A stretch of 64,000 bases of DNA from Kumtagia sp044326205 (lineage in GTDB: Bacteria > Pseudomonadota > Alphaproteobacteria > Rhizobiales > Rhizobiaceae), in assembly GCF_044326205.1 (NCBI RefSeq), contig NZ_JBIRCY010000024.1, forward strand, positions 1 to 64,000. Direction: 5' to 3'. The first letter of the stretch is position 1; every line of letters starts with the position of its first letter. Position numbers and translations under genes: made by a program. A model generated the notes under the pieces. The model saw only the letters and a list, made by a program, of their open reading frames with translations. It was not told the DNA's origin and searched no databases. Positions 42,312 to 51,495 of this stretch are shown here, in pieces.

Positions 42312-44609
42312 TCACGCCGCCTCGGCTTCGGCCCGCGCCCGCACCAGGCGGATCGGGATGCCCTTGAAGGAGGGCGTGAAACTCATCGGATCGTGGGCCG
42401 CGAGCGGTACCAGCGGATTGACCTCGGGATAATAGGCGGCGCAGCCGCCGGCGGGGAAGGCATAGGCCACCAGCTTGAAATTGCGGACCACCCGCTCGAC
42501 GCCGTCGTCCGACACGGTGACGAGGTCGACGCGGTCGTCCGGCTTGAAACCGCGCTTTTCGATCTCCTCGGCGCTGATGAACAGCACGTCGCGCTGGCCG
42601 AAGACGCCGCGATAGCGGTCGGAGAGCGAATAGAGCGTGGTGTTGTATTGGTCGTGGCTGCGCACGCTGGTAAGCCACAGCACGTCCTCTGCCTCCTCCG
42701 GATCCTCGCCCAGCCCGTCGAACAAAAGGAAGTTGGCCTTGCCGGAAGCGGTCGCCCAGATGCGCTCGCGCGCTGTCGAGGTGAGGTGGAAACCGCCGGG
42801 TACCCGGATGCGGGCGTTGTAGCCCTGGAAGAACGGGAACACGGCTTCCATGGCGTCGCGTATGAGGTCGTAGTCGGCGACGAATTTTTCCCATTCCACC
42901 ACGGAACGCTGCCCGAGCGTGGCGCGCGCCATGCCGGCGACGATGGCCGGCTCGCTCTTAAGGTGTTCGGAAGCCGGCTCGTTCATGCCGGTCGAGGCAT
43001 GCACCATCGACATCGAATCCTCGACGGTGATGGATTGCGGGCCGGTCGCCTGCACGTCGATCTCGGTGCGCCCGAGGCACGGCAGGATCAGCGCTTCGCG
43101 GCCATGGATGATGTGGCTGCGGTTGAGTTTTGTGGAGACGTGGACGCTGAGGTCCAGGCGGCGGAACGCATCCTGCGTGACCTGCCAGTCGGGGATCGCC
43201 GCGACGATGTTGCCGCCCATGCCGATGAACACGCGCGCCTCGCCCTTGATCATTGCTTCCAGCGCGGTGACGACGTTGTGCCCGTGGGCGGCGGGTGGTT
43301 TGAAGCCGAAACGTTTTTCAAGCCGGCCAAGGAATTCGACGGTGGGGATCTCGGTGATGCCGACCGTGCGGTCGCCCTGTACGTTGGAATGGCCGCGCAC
43401 CGGGCACAGGCCGGCGCCGTCCTTGCCGATATTGCCCTTGAGCAGGCAGAGATTGGCGAGCTGCTGGACGTTGCGCGCGCCGCGCCGGTGCTGGGTAATG
43501 CCCATGCCGTAGACGACGATCGCCTTCTCCGCCTTCATGTAGGCATGGGCGGCTTCTTCGATCGCCGCGCGCGTGAGACCCGAGCGTCGCTCGATGTCTT
43601 CCCAGCGTGTCGCCTTAAGGTCGGCGACGAGAGCTTCGATGCCGACAGTGTGGCCGCGGATGAAATCCCAGTCGAGGGCCTCGATCTGGTGCTCGGCGCG
43701 CAGCCGCTCGTCCTCCTCGACCATGACCTTCATCAGGCCCTTGACCACGGCGACGTCGCCGCCGACCTTGACCTGATGCAGGCGCGAGCTGATCGGGGTG
43801 GATGTCAGCGTCGCCATCTCGATCGGGCTCTGCGGCGCCTGGAAACGCTCCAGCGCCCGCTCGCGGAAGGGATTGAACGAGATGATGGTGGCGCCGCGCC
43901 GCGAGGCTTTGCGCAGGCTGGTCATCATGCGCGGGCTGTTCGTCCCTGGGTTCTGGCCGAAGATGAAGATGCAGTCGGTCTTGTCGAAATCGTCGAGCAG
44001 CACCGTGCCCTTGCCGACGCCGAGCGACAGCGGCAGGCCGACGCTGGTCGCCTCGTGGCACATGTTGGAACAGTCCGGGAAATTGTTGGTGCCGTATTCG
44101 CGCACGAACAACTCGTAGAGGAAGGCGGCCTCGTTGGAGGTGCGGCCGGAGGTGTAGAACTCCGCCATATTGGGATCGGGAAGGGCGGCAAGATGCCGGC
44201 CGATAGTGGCGAAGGCGTCCTCCCAGCTCACCGGCAAATAGCGGTCGCTGGCCGCGTCATAAGCCATGGGATGGGTGAGGCGTCCCGCCATCTCCAGCTC
44301 GTAGTCGCCCCATGACGCAAGCTCGGTGACGGTGTGGGCGGCGAAGAATTCCGGCGTGCAGCGTTTCGCGGTCGCCTCCCACGCGACCGCCTTGCCGCCG
44401 TTCTCGCAGAACTCGAAGGACGAGGTGTGTTTAGGATCGGGCCAGGCGCAGCCGGGGCAGTCGAAGCCGAGCGGCTGGTTCATGCGCAGCAGCGTCGTCG
44501 CGCCCTTGACCGGTATGTCCTGCTCGACCAGATGCTCGCCGAGTGCCTTCAGCGCCCCCCAGCCGCCGGCCGGCCCGTGATAACGGCGTATGGACTTCTT
44601 GCCGGGCAT
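42312..44609 (-). CDS. FdhF/YdeP-family molybdopterin oxidoreductase
   Basis: This enzyme of about 765 residues of the DMSO-reductase superfamily binds bis-MGD and is cytoplasmic, with no Tat signal. Markers are FDCPGCAWPDPKH (48-61), FYTSGRTSNEAAFLYE and DCSNMCHEATSVGL. In the last, Cys184 takes the place of the selenocysteine of E. coli FdhF as likely Mo ligand. IFIFGQNPGTNSPRMM and a C-terminal molydop_binding domain (from about 650) follow. YdeP homologues are linked to acid resistance; formate oxidation is not established. ATG 44609 is preceded by AAGGAGG; an earlier in-frame ATG lacks one. Confidence 0.9.
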   Translation of the reverse strand: MPGKKSIRRYHGPAGGWGALKALGEHLVEQDIPVKGATTLLRMNQPLGFDCPGCAWPDPKHTSSFEFCENGGKAVAWEATAKRCTPEFFAAHTVTELASWGDYELEMAGRLTHPMAYDAASDRYLPVSWEDAFATIGRHLAALPDPNMAEFYTSGRTSNEAAFLYELFVREYGTNNFPDCSNMCHEATSVGLPLSLGVGKGTVLLDDFDKTDCIFIFGQNPGTNSPRMMTSLRKASRRGATIISFNPFRERALERFQAPQSPIEMATLTSTPISSRLHQVKVGGDVAVVKGLMKVMVEEDERLRAEHQIEALDWDFIRGHTVGIEALVADLKATRWEDIERRSGLTRAAIEEAAHAYMKAEKAIVVYGMGITQHRRGARNVQQLANLCLLKGNIGKDGAGLCPVRGHSNVQGDRTVGITEIPTVEFLGRLEKRFGFKPPAAHGHNVVTALEAMIKGEARVFIGMGGNIVAAIPDWQVTQDAFRRLDLSVHVSTKLNRSHIIHGREALILPCLGRTEIDVQATGPQSITVEDSMSMVHASTGMNEPASEHLKSEPAIVAGMARATLGQRSVVEWEKFVADYDLIRDAMEAVFPFFQGYNARIRVPGGFHLTSTARERIWATASGKANFLLFDGLGEDPEEAEDVLWLTSVRSHDQYNTTLYSLSDRYRGVFGQRDVLFISAEEIEKRGFKPDDRVDLVTVSDDGVERVVRNFKLVAYAFPAGGCAAYYPEVNPLVPLAAHDPMSFTPSFKGIPIRLVRARAEAEAA

Positions 44610-44802
44610 GTCGGCCTCCTTGATGTTCAGCGAGATGCCGGATGATACCGGCAATGTTCAGCATGATCTTTCCGAGAGGTTCGCTGCTTTCCGATTTGCA
44701 CGCCGAGCCCTCGGCGGTGACGGGCGGCTGGATGGCGGCGGGTCAGGCCGTGCAGGCAAAAAATACCGGCGCGCCAGATGATCGAGGCGGCGCGCCGGGA
44801 CG

Positions 44803-45267
44803 TCAAAAGCCGAAGCTGCTCAGACCGGGATGATCGTCCGGACGCCGGCCGAGGGGCCAGTGGAATTTTCGGTCGGCCGCGGCGATCGGATGTTCGTTGA
44901 TGCTGGCGATCCGGCGGCGCATCAGCCCGTCTCCGTCGAACTCCCAGTTCTCGTTGCCATAGGCGCGGAACCACTGGCCGCTATCGTCATGATATTCGTA
45001 TGCGAACCTGACCGCGATGCGGTTTCCCGAAAACGTCCAGAGCTCCTTGATCAGCCGGTAGTCGAGTTCCCTGTTCCATTTGCGGGTGAGAAAGGCCTCG
45101 ATGGCTTCCCGGCCCGTCACGAACTCGGCGCGATTTCGCCAGGCGCTGTCGACCGTGTAGGCGAGCGCTACCCGGCTGGGGTCACGACTGTTCCAGCCAT
45201 CTTCGGCCAGCCGCACCTTTTCGATGGCGGTCTGTTCCGTGAAGGGCGGCAGGGGCGGGCGGGACAT
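44803..45267 (-). CDS. SnoaL-like/DUF1348 NTF2-fold protein
   Basis: This 154-residue protein has an NTF2-like cone fold typical of the nuclear-transport-factor-2/DUF1348 family: EDGWNSRDPSRVALAYT, then FLTRKWNRELDYRLIKELW and IASINEHPI. Family members are small enzymes or ligand-binding proteins, and no specific reaction can be assigned. ATG 45267 is 10 nt behind AAGGAGG; a start three codons earlier is too close to it. It stands alone between the YdeP-like enzyme and dps on the same strand. Confidence 0.85.
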   Translation of the reverse strand: MSRPPLPPFTEQTAIEKVRLAEDGWNSRDPSRVALAYTVDSAWRNRAEFVTGREAIEAFLTRKWNRELDYRLIKELWTFSGNRIAVRFAYEYHDDSGQWFRAYGNENWEFDGDGLMRRRIASINEHPIAAADRKFHWPLGRRPDDHPGLSSFGF

Positions 45268-45368
45268 GGTTTGCATTCCTCCTTGAAACGTACCTGCCTC
45301 GGGCAGGTGCCGGCGGATCGAACGCGGCCCGCCGTCAGAAGGTTTGCCGCGTCGATCGATTTGGCTGC

Positions 45369-45881
45369 TCAGTCGGTCGTCCGGCCGGCCTCGAATAGGA
45401 ACCAGGTGCGCCGCTCGGCCTCGTCGATCCAGACTTCCAGCAGGCTGGTCGTGGCCACGTCTCCGTGCTCCTCGGCGACGCCATGCGCGGAGCGCAGCAG
45501 GCCGGCAAAAGTGCGGTTGTCCTGCGCGAGTTCGGCCAACATGTCGCGCGGCGTCACATAGGCCGCGTCATTGTCGGGGATGCGCTGCTCCCTGGCGATC
45601 TGCCCGACGGAGCGCAGCGTCGTGCCGCCGATCTTGCGGCAGCGCTCGGCGATGTCGTCGGTGATGGCGAATATCTGCTCGCCCTGTTCGTCGAGCAGCA
45701 GGTGATAGTCGCGGAAATGCGGGCCGGACATGTGCCAGTGAAAGTTCTTGGTCTTGATGTAGAGCGCGAAGGCGTCGGCCAGCAGCCCGGTGAGGGCGGC
45801 GGATATGTCCTTGGCGGCGTTCTCGCCAAGGTCGGACGGGGTGCGGAGTTTTGCGGTGCGCAGGCGGGCGGTGTCGGTCAT
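45369..45881 (-). CDS. dps: Dps-family DNA-protection ferritin
   Basis: This 170-residue protein has the Dps ferroxidase signature KNFHWHMSGPHFRDYHLLLD followed by EQGEQIF, supplying the inter-subunit His/Asp/Glu iron ligands. It would form a 12-mer storing iron and quenching peroxide in stationary phase or stress. The tail WFLFEAGRTTD is short, so DNA binding would rely on the basic N-terminal residues (RLRTAKLRT). It neighbours stress-related genes on the same strand, with 95 nt to the oxalate decarboxylase. Confidence 0.92.
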   Translation of the reverse strand: MTDTARLRTAKLRTPSDLGENAAKDISAALTGLLADAFALYIKTKNFHWHMSGPHFRDYHLLLDEQGEQIFAITDDIAERCRKIGGTTLRSVGQIAREQRIPDNDAAYVTPRDMLAELAQDNRTFAGLLRSAHGVAEEHGDVATTSLLEVWIDEAERRTWFLFEAGRTTD

Positions 45882-45976
45882 GACGGTGGGCCTCTAGGTT
45901 TGGCGGTTGGGTCGAAGGAAGTGACGCGAGGAGAGATTTAGGCACCTTTCGCAACGAGGCGAGCCTCTGTCGCGGA

Positions 45977-47221
45977 TCAGCGTGGCATGATGCCGGGACG
46001 GTCGTTGGGGAATTTCGCCAGCACGGCGGGATCGATGTTGAGATGCTGGGCGACCAGTTGCGGCGGCGTGTGCGTGAGCCAGTCGGAAAGGCCGACCTCC
46101 TGGTATTCGGCGATCTTGAACACCGCCAGGAAGCGTAGTTCGGTGGTGCCGGTGTTCTGGATGAAATGGCCCTGGCCGCGCTTGACGTAGCCGATGTCCC
46201 CGGCGTGGAAGTCGCCCGTCTGGGCGCGCGGGCCGGCGTCGAATACGGTCATGCGGCCTTCGCCCTCGATCCAGTATTGCCATTCGTCGGCGTTGGGATG
46301 CCAATGCATCTCGCGCACCGCGCCGGGCGCCAGCGTCTCCAGCGCGGCGGCGATCGTTTTCGACACCTTGAAGGTCGAACTGTCGGCCAGTCGAAGCTTG
46401 CCCGACTTGTTGTTGCGGATCGGCTCGGACTGGCCGAGGCGGAAGGTGAAGGGTTCCGGCGGCGTTCCGCCCGAGGCGACGGCGGCCTGGTCGGCTGCGA
46501 GGGAGCCGGGCTCCTTGCCCTGGAATATCCAGAGATCGTTCAGCGGGATCGACTTGAAGGTGTCGGCCGGCACGCCGAAATTCAGCGCCAGCACCTCCGG
46601 CGGCGTATGCGCCAGCCAGTCGGTGACGAGCAGCGTGTTGTATTCCGACTGGTTGCCCTGGTCGAAGACGATGACGAATTCGCAGCCGTCGGGGCCGAGC
46701 CCCTGCAGCGAGTGCGGATAACCCGCCGGGAAATACCAGAGGTCGCCCGCTTCCACGTCCTGCACATAGGCGCGGCCCTGCGGGTCCAGCACGGTGACGC
46801 GGCAGCGGCCGTTGGTCATGATCGCCCATTCGGCGGCGAGGTGCCAGTGCATCTCGCGGATGCCGCCGGGGCCGAGCCGCATGTTCACGCCGGAGACGGC
46901 CTCGGAGATCGCGAAGTCCGACTGGGTGACCTGGCGCGCCCAGCCGCCGTTCTGGATGCGCTTTGCGGCGGTGTTGAAGGACGACCAGAACTGCGGCATG
47001 TCGCCGATGTCGGTCGCCGGCGGGCTGCCGCGCGAGGGGAACTGGCTGTCGAGGACCGGGTTCTTCGGTCCCGGATCGGAAAGCCCGGCGGGATTGGCGT
47101 TGATGGCGCCCTCCGCCGGCTGGTCGGGGTTGCCGAAGCTGGCGGCGTGGGCGGTCGCGGCGAGCATGCCGCCTCCAACCGCGCCCAGCGCCAGGACTGC
47201 GCGGCGTGAAATCTGGTCCAT
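45977..47221 (-). CDS. Bicupin oxalate decarboxylase, Tat-exported
   Basis: This 414-residue bicupin converts oxalate to formate and CO2 with Mn. The N-terminus MDQISRRAVLALGAVGGGML is a Tat signal, so the mature enzyme would be periplasmic. Cupin 1 has the metal motif REMHWHLAAEWAIMTNG and later FPAGYPHSL; cupin 2 has REMHWHPNADEWQYWIEG and GQGHFIQNTG. Both sites keep HxH, Glu and His. Oxalate is a common plant and fungal exudate. Formate produced here could be linked to the FdhF-like gene nearby, but that enzyme is cytoplasmic and the link is speculative. Confidence 0.9.
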   Translation of the reverse strand: MDQISRRAVLALGAVGGGMLAATAHAASFGNPDQPAEGAINANPAGLSDPGPKNPVLDSQFPSRGSPPATDIGDMPQFWSSFNTAAKRIQNGGWARQVTQSDFAISEAVSGVNMRLGPGGIREMHWHLAAEWAIMTNGRCRVTVLDPQGRAYVQDVEAGDLWYFPAGYPHSLQGLGPDGCEFVIVFDQGNQSEYNTLLVTDWLAHTPPEVLALNFGVPADTFKSIPLNDLWIFQGKEPGSLAADQAAVASGGTPPEPFTFRLGQSEPIRNNKSGKLRLADSSTFKVSKTIAAALETLAPGAVREMHWHPNADEWQYWIEGEGRMTVFDAGPRAQTGDFHAGDIGYVKRGQGHFIQNTGTTELRFLAVFKIAEYQEVGLSDWLTHTPPQLVAQHLNIDPAVLAKFPNDRPGIMPR

Positions 47222-47486
47222 CGCATTGTCTCCTCTCTGCTCGGGCTCGCCCGGAAATCGGCGTGGCCTCGCGTTCGCTTCGGTCTTGATGCTGTCGATA
47301 GTCGCTGAAGGAGGGCTCGAGATATTTTGGGAATGCCGGCCCGGTTTCGAGAATGCCGGGAGAGTTCAGCCGGCGCCAGCGGGAAAAATGGTCGATATGG
47401 AAAGAACGGCGCCCGATCCCGTGTAAGGAGCGTTTTGCGCCGGCCGCGAGCTGTGCTGGCGCGCGAGGCAGGCCACGGGGACGATC

Positions 47487-48209
47487 ATGAACCTTCAGTC
47501 GCACACCACAACCGGCGAGCCGGCCACGCGGCACGAGGCTCCGCACGATCTGGCGCTGCTGCTCCTGCTCAGCGCGACGGCCGGCGCGACCGATGCGATC
47601 GGATTCCTCGGCCTGCACGGCCTGTTCACCGCGCACATCACGGGAAATATCGTCGTGCTCACCAGCCATCTCGTCGCCGGCGGCGAGGCCGGCCTGGGGC
47701 AGTTGCTCGCGGTGCCGATGTTCATGGCGGTGGCAGCACTTGCCCGGCTGCTCGGCCTGGCGCTCGATCGGCGCCGGCAGTCCGCGCATGCATTCCTGGT
47801 GATTCAATTTGTCTTCCTGCTGGCGTTCCTGCTGCTCAGCCTTCCGCTTGGAGAATCCTACGGCATGAACGCGCCCTGGGCGGTGGCGGCCGGCATGTGC
47901 GGCGTTGCCGCGATGGCCGTCCAGACCGTGCTGGTGCAGACCTCGTTGCCGGGCGTTGCCTCGACATCCGTGCTGACCACCAATGTCGGGCGTTTCACCA
48001 TCGCCGCCGTGGAAGCCACCGCCGGTCCGATGGAGAAACGGGCTGAAGCGCGCGGCAAGGTCGCGTCCACATTCCCCCAGATTTTCGGCTTCATCGTCGG
48101 CTGTGCGGCCGGCGGGGTACTGGAATGGCAGGTCGGGCTGTCGGCGCTGCTGCTGCCGATCCTGCTCAGCTTTTTGGCGCTGATCTGGTTTGTCCGCCGC
48201 GCGGGCTGA
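47487..48209 (+). CDS. YoaK/DUF1275 membrane protein
   Basis: This 240-residue protein has about six transmembrane helices. The family motif SATAGATDAIGFLGLHGLFT is followed by AHITGNIVVLTSHLV, and a second repeat-like LTTNVGRFTIAAVEA lies near residue 170. DUF1275 proteins are widespread inner-membrane proteins of unknown transport function. ATG 47487 has GGGGACG upstream. It is divergent from the oxalate decarboxylase with 265 bp between them, and no other gene is coupled to it. Confidence 0.88.
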   Translation: MNLQSHTTTGEPATRHEAPHDLALLLLLSATAGATDAIGFLGLHGLFTAHITGNIVVLTSHLVAGGEAGLGQLLAVPMFMAVAALARLLGLALDRRRQSAHAFLVIQFVFLLAFLLLSLPLGESYGMNAPWAVAAGMCGVAAMAVQTVLVQTSLPGVASTSVLTTNVGRFTIAAVEATAGPMEKRAEARGKVASTFPQIFGFIVGCAAGGVLEWQVGLSALLLPILLSFLALIWFVRRAG

Positions 48210-48341
48210 AGGCGCCTGCGCAGGTGAGCGGCTCCGCCGGCGGACGAGCGGCATTTACAGACAGCACGGATCGTCGCCGCGGGGCGGAAAAAATCCACGC
48301 GGCCGTCGATCTCAAGCTTGTTACGTCCGACAGGCGGTGTG

Positions 48342-49275
48342 TCATGACGTATCTCGCCGCGGCGGCTCCAGCGCGTAGAATGCCATGGCATTGGCGTGCG
48401 CCAGAATCTCGTCGACCTCGCGGATGTTCTTGCGGCGCGGTGCATCCGGATCGAAGCGCGGCAATCTTCCGCCGGGCGGCCGCCCGCGCCGGAGCGGCGA
48501 AAAACGCCGGAACCTGACCGAGCCCTGCTTGCCGCCTGCTGCCGCCGCGTCGCGGGCCGCTCTGTCGCGTTGAAGGGCCGCGTCGTTGCGCACCTTCCAG
48601 CGGGCGAAACGCTGCGCTTGGCCGGGAAGATCGTCGAGTGCCTGACCCAGCGCGTCCAGCCTGAGCGTCAGTTTCGCAGCATTCATCGGATCGTCGCGCG
48701 ACGGCGGCGGCGGCAGGGGCGTGTACCGAGCATCGTCGTCGAGCGACCGGATGCGCGGGAACATAACGGCGGCGGATGCGGAACGGATATTTCAGAGGAT
48801 CGAGCAGCGAAAGGTTTTGTCCGCGCGGCCTGGCGGCGCGGCGTTCGGCGGCTTTCATCTCGGCTTCGTAGCGGGCGAAGTCCTCGCGCGACAGGTTGAC
48901 GGCAAGGCCGAGGCGGCGCATGGCGGCCACCGTGTCGGAAATTTTTGGTTTTGGCTTGCGCGGACGAAACGGCGGCAGCGTCACCACCATGCCTTGCGCC
49001 GCCGCGATGACGAGCCGCCGGGCGGCGGATTCGGCTGGGCGCAGCATGAGAAGAATGGCGCGGTAGAGGTGGCGCGGCAGGCAAAGCGCCGGCGACGGTT
49101 TGTTCCGCCCCGTCCTTCCCGCCCGTCCCGGTCTCGGAGCGACAGCGGCTTCCCCGAGCACCAGCGACAACGGCCTGCCAAACCCCATCTCGGCCATGCC
49201 GATGAGCATCAACAGGATATGCTTCAGCGCTGCCCGGTATCGCTCGATTGTCGCACTCGCATCTCCAAACTCCAC
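48342..49275 (-). pseudogene. Frameshifted conserved hypothetical gene
   Basis: From GTG 49275, which has AAGGAGG 5 nt upstream, the frame reads VEFGDASATIERYRAALKHI and continues to NLSLLDPLKYPFRIRRR. Near 48757-48759, a GGG run on the plus strand, the sensible frame changes to PRIRSLDDDARYTPLPPPPS and ends EILAHANAMAFYALEPPRR at 48342. Removing one base from the run restores about 310 codons. No domain is recognised; the protein is basic and rich in Arg/Pro. Two copies of an 11-bp repeat precede it. It could be a working gene with a sequencing error. Confidence 0.6.
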
Positions 49276-49331
49276 CGCCGCCTCCTTCGAACACAGGCGG
49301 CAGGCATAATAGCACCAGTCAGCGTCCATGT

Positions 49332-49356
49332 AAATAATCCTAAGAAAATAATCCTA
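49332..49356 (-). promoter_or_regulatory. Paired 11-bp repeat upstream of the orphan gene
   Basis: AAATAATCCTA occurs at 49332-49342 and 49346-49356, a 14-bp period (TAGGATTATTT on the minus strand). It is A/T-rich in a GC-rich context and lies about 57 nt before the GTG start of the frameshifted gene. It may be a double operator or a promoter element. Confidence 0.5.
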
Positions 49357-49410
49357 TAAGCGGCATGCTCCTCCTGCACAACACTTTGGAAAAGCTTGAC
49401 TTTTCGAGGT

Positions 49411-49626
49411 TCAGTGGCTTGCCCTCAGGACCTTCCCGGCCTGGGCGAAAGGTCCGTCGAAAAAGAATGTCATGCTTGTAAAGCCCAGCAGAAACAGAGA
49501 GTTGGTGGCAACCCTCGTGGAATTTTGCGTAACAAGCATGACCAAGGCGCTGGCAAGCCCGACATAAGCGGCGTCGGGATGATCATAGAATCCCCGGTGC
49601 AGTTTGCTCAATTCCGGTTCCTGCAC
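49411..49626 (-). CDS. Possible small membrane protein
   Basis: A 71-codon frame contains one hydrophobic stretch (YVGLASALVMLV) and a second moderately hydrophobic one (SLFLLGFTSMTFFF), ending AGKVLRASH. The start would be GTG 49626 with no good ribosome site. I recognise no family. It is in a 590-bp interval with no other gene and may be spurious or a gene remnant. Confidence 0.25.
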   Translation of the reverse strand: MQEPELSKLHRGFYDHPDAAYVGLASALVMLVTQNSTRVATNSLFLLGFTSMTFFFDGPFAQAGKVLRASH

Positions 49627-49693
49627 AGCCGTCGCGGCAGGGCTCGACTCTGGAATTGAGGAATACCCAGTCTAGGTGATAACCCGGAAAACC

Positions 49694-49826
49694 CCCACTC
49701 CGGCCCTTCGGGCCACCTCTCCCCCTTGCAGGGGTAGAGGAAGCCAAGCTGTGGAAGCGCCGGCGTCCCGACCGCACCCTTCCTCTACCCTGCGAGGGGA
49801 GAGGTGGCCCGAAGGGCCGGAGTGGG
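49694..49826. repeat. Large palindromic repeat, second family
   Basis: CCCACTCCGGCCCTTCGGGC begins a left arm of about 47 bp (49694-49741) that pairs with the right arm (49780-49826) ending GCCCGAAGGGCCGGAGTGGG. The loop is about 38 bp. Each arm also contains a local GGCCCTTCGGGCC-type hairpin. It differs in sequence from the RIME-like pair at 34.5 and 57.9 kb. It lies 3' of the regulator gene ending at 49867 and may end its transcripts. Confidence 0.75.
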
Positions 49827-49866
49827 TGCCTGGGAGCAAAACGGGCCGAGATTGGAACCGCTAGTA

Positions 49867-51369
49867 TTACTCCTGGCCGTCGACGCGCCGCAGGATCGCG
49901 CGGTAACGGCTGCAGATCGCAGGATCTTTGAAGAAGTCCAGTTCCTTATCGACGATCTCGTCAAGGCTTAGTCCGGCATAGTGTGCCTTGACCTTTGCCA
50001 GGAGGTCTTGCGCTTGGCTGATTTCGTCCAGTTCGGAATGGCAGATGGTCAGACGAACGAGTGACCATGATGGCACGGTTGCCATTTTCGCAAAGCAGGC
50101 GATCGCCTCGCGGTATCGTTCGGCCGACGTGAGTATGGTGCCACGATAGTCGTCGTACCATCCCACGGCATACGGGTCGCGGCGCTGGGCTTCGGTGATC
50201 TCACCGAGCCCTTCCTCGGGCCTGTCCGTGTAGCTGAGGAAAAGAGCGCGGGTGCTGAGAATGAACGGATCGTTCGGATTGAGGGCGACGGCCCGATCGA
50301 GACTGATTTCGGCTTGCCTATACTGGCGCAGGAAGAAGTGGGCGAAGCCGGTAGCCAGATGCCCATAGGCCTCGTCGGGATCGAGCCGCAATGCGGTTCT
50401 TGCGATCTCCAGCCCGGAATGCAGATGACCGGGATTGTCGTAGTCCCAGTAGAACTTGAAGGACTCCACGAAGCTCAGCATGGCGTGGGCCGCCGCAAAC
50501 CGCGGGTCGAGCTTGATCGCCTGGCGCAGGAAGGGCTCGGCCTCATGTGCCGTCTCATAGAAGGGCGCGAGTTGCAGCGCCCGCAGGTAAAACTCGTAGG
50601 CCGACATGTTGTCGGTCGGCCGCGCCCTGGCGCGCGATGAAATCGCGGTTCTGGCCTGCCGGGCGAGACGTGCCGCGATCATCTGGGTGATCTCGTCCTG
50701 GATGGCGAAGATGTCGTCGAGCTGGCGGTCGTAGTGCTCGCCCCAGACATGCGCCATTGAGGACGCATCGGTTAGCTGCACGGTGACCCTGATCCGGTTG
50801 CCGATCTTGCGCACGCTGCCGTCGACGACGTACTGGACGCCGAGCTTTTCCGCCACCTCGGCCAGGTCGTTCGCCTTGCCGCGAAACTGGAAGGAGGAGT
50901 TCCGCGCAATGACCAGAAACTCCTTGAACCTGCCGAGCCCGGCGATGATGTCTTCGGTGATCCCGTCGCTGAAGAAGTCCTGCTCACGGTCGCCGCTCAT
51001 GTTGTCGAAGGGGAGAACGGCGATGGACGCCCTGGACGGCGCCGTAGCCTCTGCCATAGCCACAAAGGGCTTGGGGCCGGCATATTTATAGCCGCGGCCA
51101 TGTACGGTTGCGATCATCTCGGCGGACAGCAGCCGTCGCAGCGCCGAAATGTGGACCTGCAGCGTGTTCTCTTCCACCACCAGGCCGGGCCAGACCGCAT
51201 CGAAGAGTTCGGTCTTGCCGACCACCTCATCCGGCCTGTCGAGCAATAGGGCGAGGATGTCGAAGGAACGCGCCGAAAGCTCCACCGGCCCGCTCGGGCC
51301 CAGCAGCAGCCGTTCGGCGCGTTTCAGACGATAGTTCCCAAACTCCAGGTCCATCGGCAGAGAAACCAT
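49867..51369 (-). CDS. Winged-helix regulator with TPR domain (CadC/HilA-like)
   Basis: This 500-residue protein has an OmpR/PhoB-type winged helix (about 10-100: VELSARSFDILALLLDRPDE, then VVEENTLQVHISALRRLL). A middle domain with SIAVLPFDNMSGDREQDFFS and EHYDRQLDDIFAIQDEI follows (about 110-235), as in adenylate-cyclase-associated proteins. TPR-like repeats (about 265-470) include LRLDPDEAYGHLATGFAHFF. There is no receiver domain and no obvious membrane helix. ATG 51354, five codons in, is an alternative start with better spacing. It is divergent from a small membrane protein gene. Confidence 0.88.
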   Translation of the reverse strand: MVSLPMDLEFGNYRLKRAERLLLGPSGPVELSARSFDILALLLDRPDEVVGKTELFDAVWPGLVVEENTLQVHISALRRLLSAEMIATVHGRGYKYAGPKPFVAMAEATAPSRASIAVLPFDNMSGDREQDFFSDGITEDIIAGLGRFKEFLVIARNSSFQFRGKANDLAEVAEKLGVQYVVDGSVRKIGNRIRVTVQLTDASSMAHVWGEHYDRQLDDIFAIQDEITQMIAARLARQARTAISSRARARPTDNMSAYEFYLRALQLAPFYETAHEAEPFLRQAIKLDPRFAAAHAMLSFVESFKFYWDYDNPGHLHSGLEIARTALRLDPDEAYGHLATGFAHFFLRQYRQAEISLDRAVALNPNDPFILSTRALFLSYTDRPEEGLGEITEAQRRDPYAVGWYDDYRGTILTSAERYREAIACFAKMATVPSWSLVRLTICHSELDEISQAQDLLAKVKAHYAGLSLDEIVDKELDFFKDPAICSRYRAILRRVDGQE

Positions 51370-51495
51370 CCCTCGTGGGCAAGATAATTCAAGATGACCC
51401 TGAAGGCGAACTTCAGGGCTGTTCAGGACTCTTCAGGTCCGCGCCAAGGACCTGACCGGAAAGCGATGTCATCCTCATTATCACAGGAGGACACC

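Noticed and set aside
42255..44315. Long open frame antisense to the molybdopterin oxidoreductase
   Set aside because: Composition and lack of motifs show it is a shadow of the YdeP-like gene on the other strand.
45894..48254. Very long open frame spanning the oxalate decarboxylase and beyond on the minus strand
   Set aside because: It runs in an alternate frame of the oxalate decarboxylase and antisense to the YoaK-like gene; no domain is present.
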